Below are positions 5,939 to 6,363 of a DNA stretch of 6,363 bases, in pieces (position 1 is the stretch's first letter; every line of letters starts with the position of its first letter). The notes under the pieces were generated by a model. It was given only the letters and a program-made list of their open reading frames with translations, had not been told where the DNA came from and ran no database searches. The position numbers and the translations under genes were made by a program. The stretch is from Deltaproteobacteria bacterium (lineage in GTDB: Bacteria; Myxococcota; Polyangia; Polyangiales; B10-G4): assembly GCA_019312705.1 (NCBI GenBank), contig JAFDCW010000280.1:1-6363 (forward strand), read 5' to 3'.

Positions 5939-6363
5939 CAGAGCTCCCTCGTGAAGCCGATGCCCGCCGTGAAACCGAAGCGTCGCTCTTCCAGCTTCGC
6001 GATTTGGGCATCGGTCACTTCGGGGTAGATCGCCCCGGTCTGCCCGACGAGGCCATCCATGCGAAAGCTGGCGACCAAGATACGAAGGCTGCCAAAGACC
6101 GTGAGATGCCAGCTCCCCCGGTCCCAGACCAGAAGGCCGATCTCTGCGGGGGTTACGTGCATGAGCAGGTAGTCGTCGGCGAGCTTCATCTCGCCGCTGA
6201 TTCCGACGCCATAGGTGATCTCGAAGTCGAGGAAACCGAGGTCGGCAATGGGGATGGCCGCCCGGGGGGTCAGCGCCGCGTACAAGCGCATCTGCTCCGC
6301 CCCATCGATGAAGTTGAGGCCCGCGGCGAACACCGTGCCCAGCTCGAACCAGCTCCACCGGTG
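5938..6363 (-). CDS. Barrel-like envelope protein, N-terminal part outside the window
   Basis: The frame is open through the right edge (HRWSWFELGTVFAAG... read inward), so only the last 141 residues are seen and any signal peptide is out of view; the GTG at 6333 is an internal Val rather than a start. I do not recognise the family. The visible part has repeated amphipathic strand-like stretches (ELGTVFAAGLNF, MRLYAALTPRAAI, LDFEITYGVGISGEM, SWHLTVFGSLRILVASF) and a closing strand RFGFTAGIGFTREL. This suggests a beta-barrel or beta-sandwich surface protein, although the final residue is Leu rather than the usual Phe or Tyr. A polar stretch near DAQIAKLEERR precedes the last strand. Its stop shares one base with the start of the next gene (TGATG), so the two are very likely co-translated and may work together in the outer membrane. 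No clear sequence similarity between the two barrel-like proteins is visible by eye. Confidence 0.68.
   Translation of the reverse strand, partial: HRWSWFELGTVFAAGLNFIDGAEQMRLYAALTPRAAIPIADLGFLDFEITYGVGISGEMKLADDYLLMHVTPAEIGLLVWDRGSWHLTVFGSLRILVASFRMDGLVGQTGAIYPEVTDAQIAKLEERRFGFTAGIGFTREL
5944..5950 (-). promoter_or_regulatory. Ribosome binding site of the barrel gene
   Basis: The - strand reads GAGGGAG, 5 nt before the ATG at 5938 and within the last codons of the upstream gene. It supports the chosen start over the longer in-frame alternatives. Confidence 0.6.

Overview
This is a GC-rich window of about 6.4 kb with tightly packed genes. High GC, a lipoprotein of the CSVYDPS type, paired barrel-like envelope proteins and a large PAS-containing histidine kinase suggest a Gram-negative bacterium, most plausibly Myxococcota or a related deltaproteobacterial lineage. 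That placement is inference from protein style; there is no rRNA or other marker here.

Layout: the left edge holds the 3' part of a TauE/SafE-type membrane transporter gene on the + strand (1-686). Everything else is on the - strand. In transcription order, right to left, these are: the 3' part of a barrel-like envelope protein gene (6363-5938); a complete small outer-membrane beta-barrel-like protein gene with a signal peptide (5938-5315), joined to the previous gene by a TGATG overlap; a 68-bp spacer with a perfect 7-bp inverted repeat (5294-5310); a membrane sensor histidine kinase with HAMP and PAS domains (5246-3279); rph, encoding RNase PH (3265-2510); rdgB, encoding the XTP/dITP diphosphatase (2513-1875); and, after an 89-bp gap, a predicted lipoprotein of unknown function (1785-700). 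The lipoprotein gene converges on the transporter gene with only 13 bp between the stop codons.

How the genes fit together: rph and rdgB are translationally coupled (ATGA overlap), a pairing common in bacteria that combines tRNA 3'-end trimming with nucleotide-pool cleaning. Less expected is the histidine kinase directly upstream: its stop codon lies inside the rph ribosome binding site, so kinase, rph and rdgB look like one transcription unit. No response regulator is in the window. The two barrel-like genes ahead of the kinase may belong to the same transcript or be separated from it by the hairpin.

I looked for a novel system (defence, mobile element, CRISPR, RNA gene, secondary metabolism) and see none. 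This is mostly ordinary chromosomal housekeeping and envelope sequence. The items worth a second look are the kinase-rph-rdgB arrangement, the hairpin before the kinase, and the unrecognised lipoprotein with its Asp-rich motif. No gene-free stretch exceeds 100 bp.
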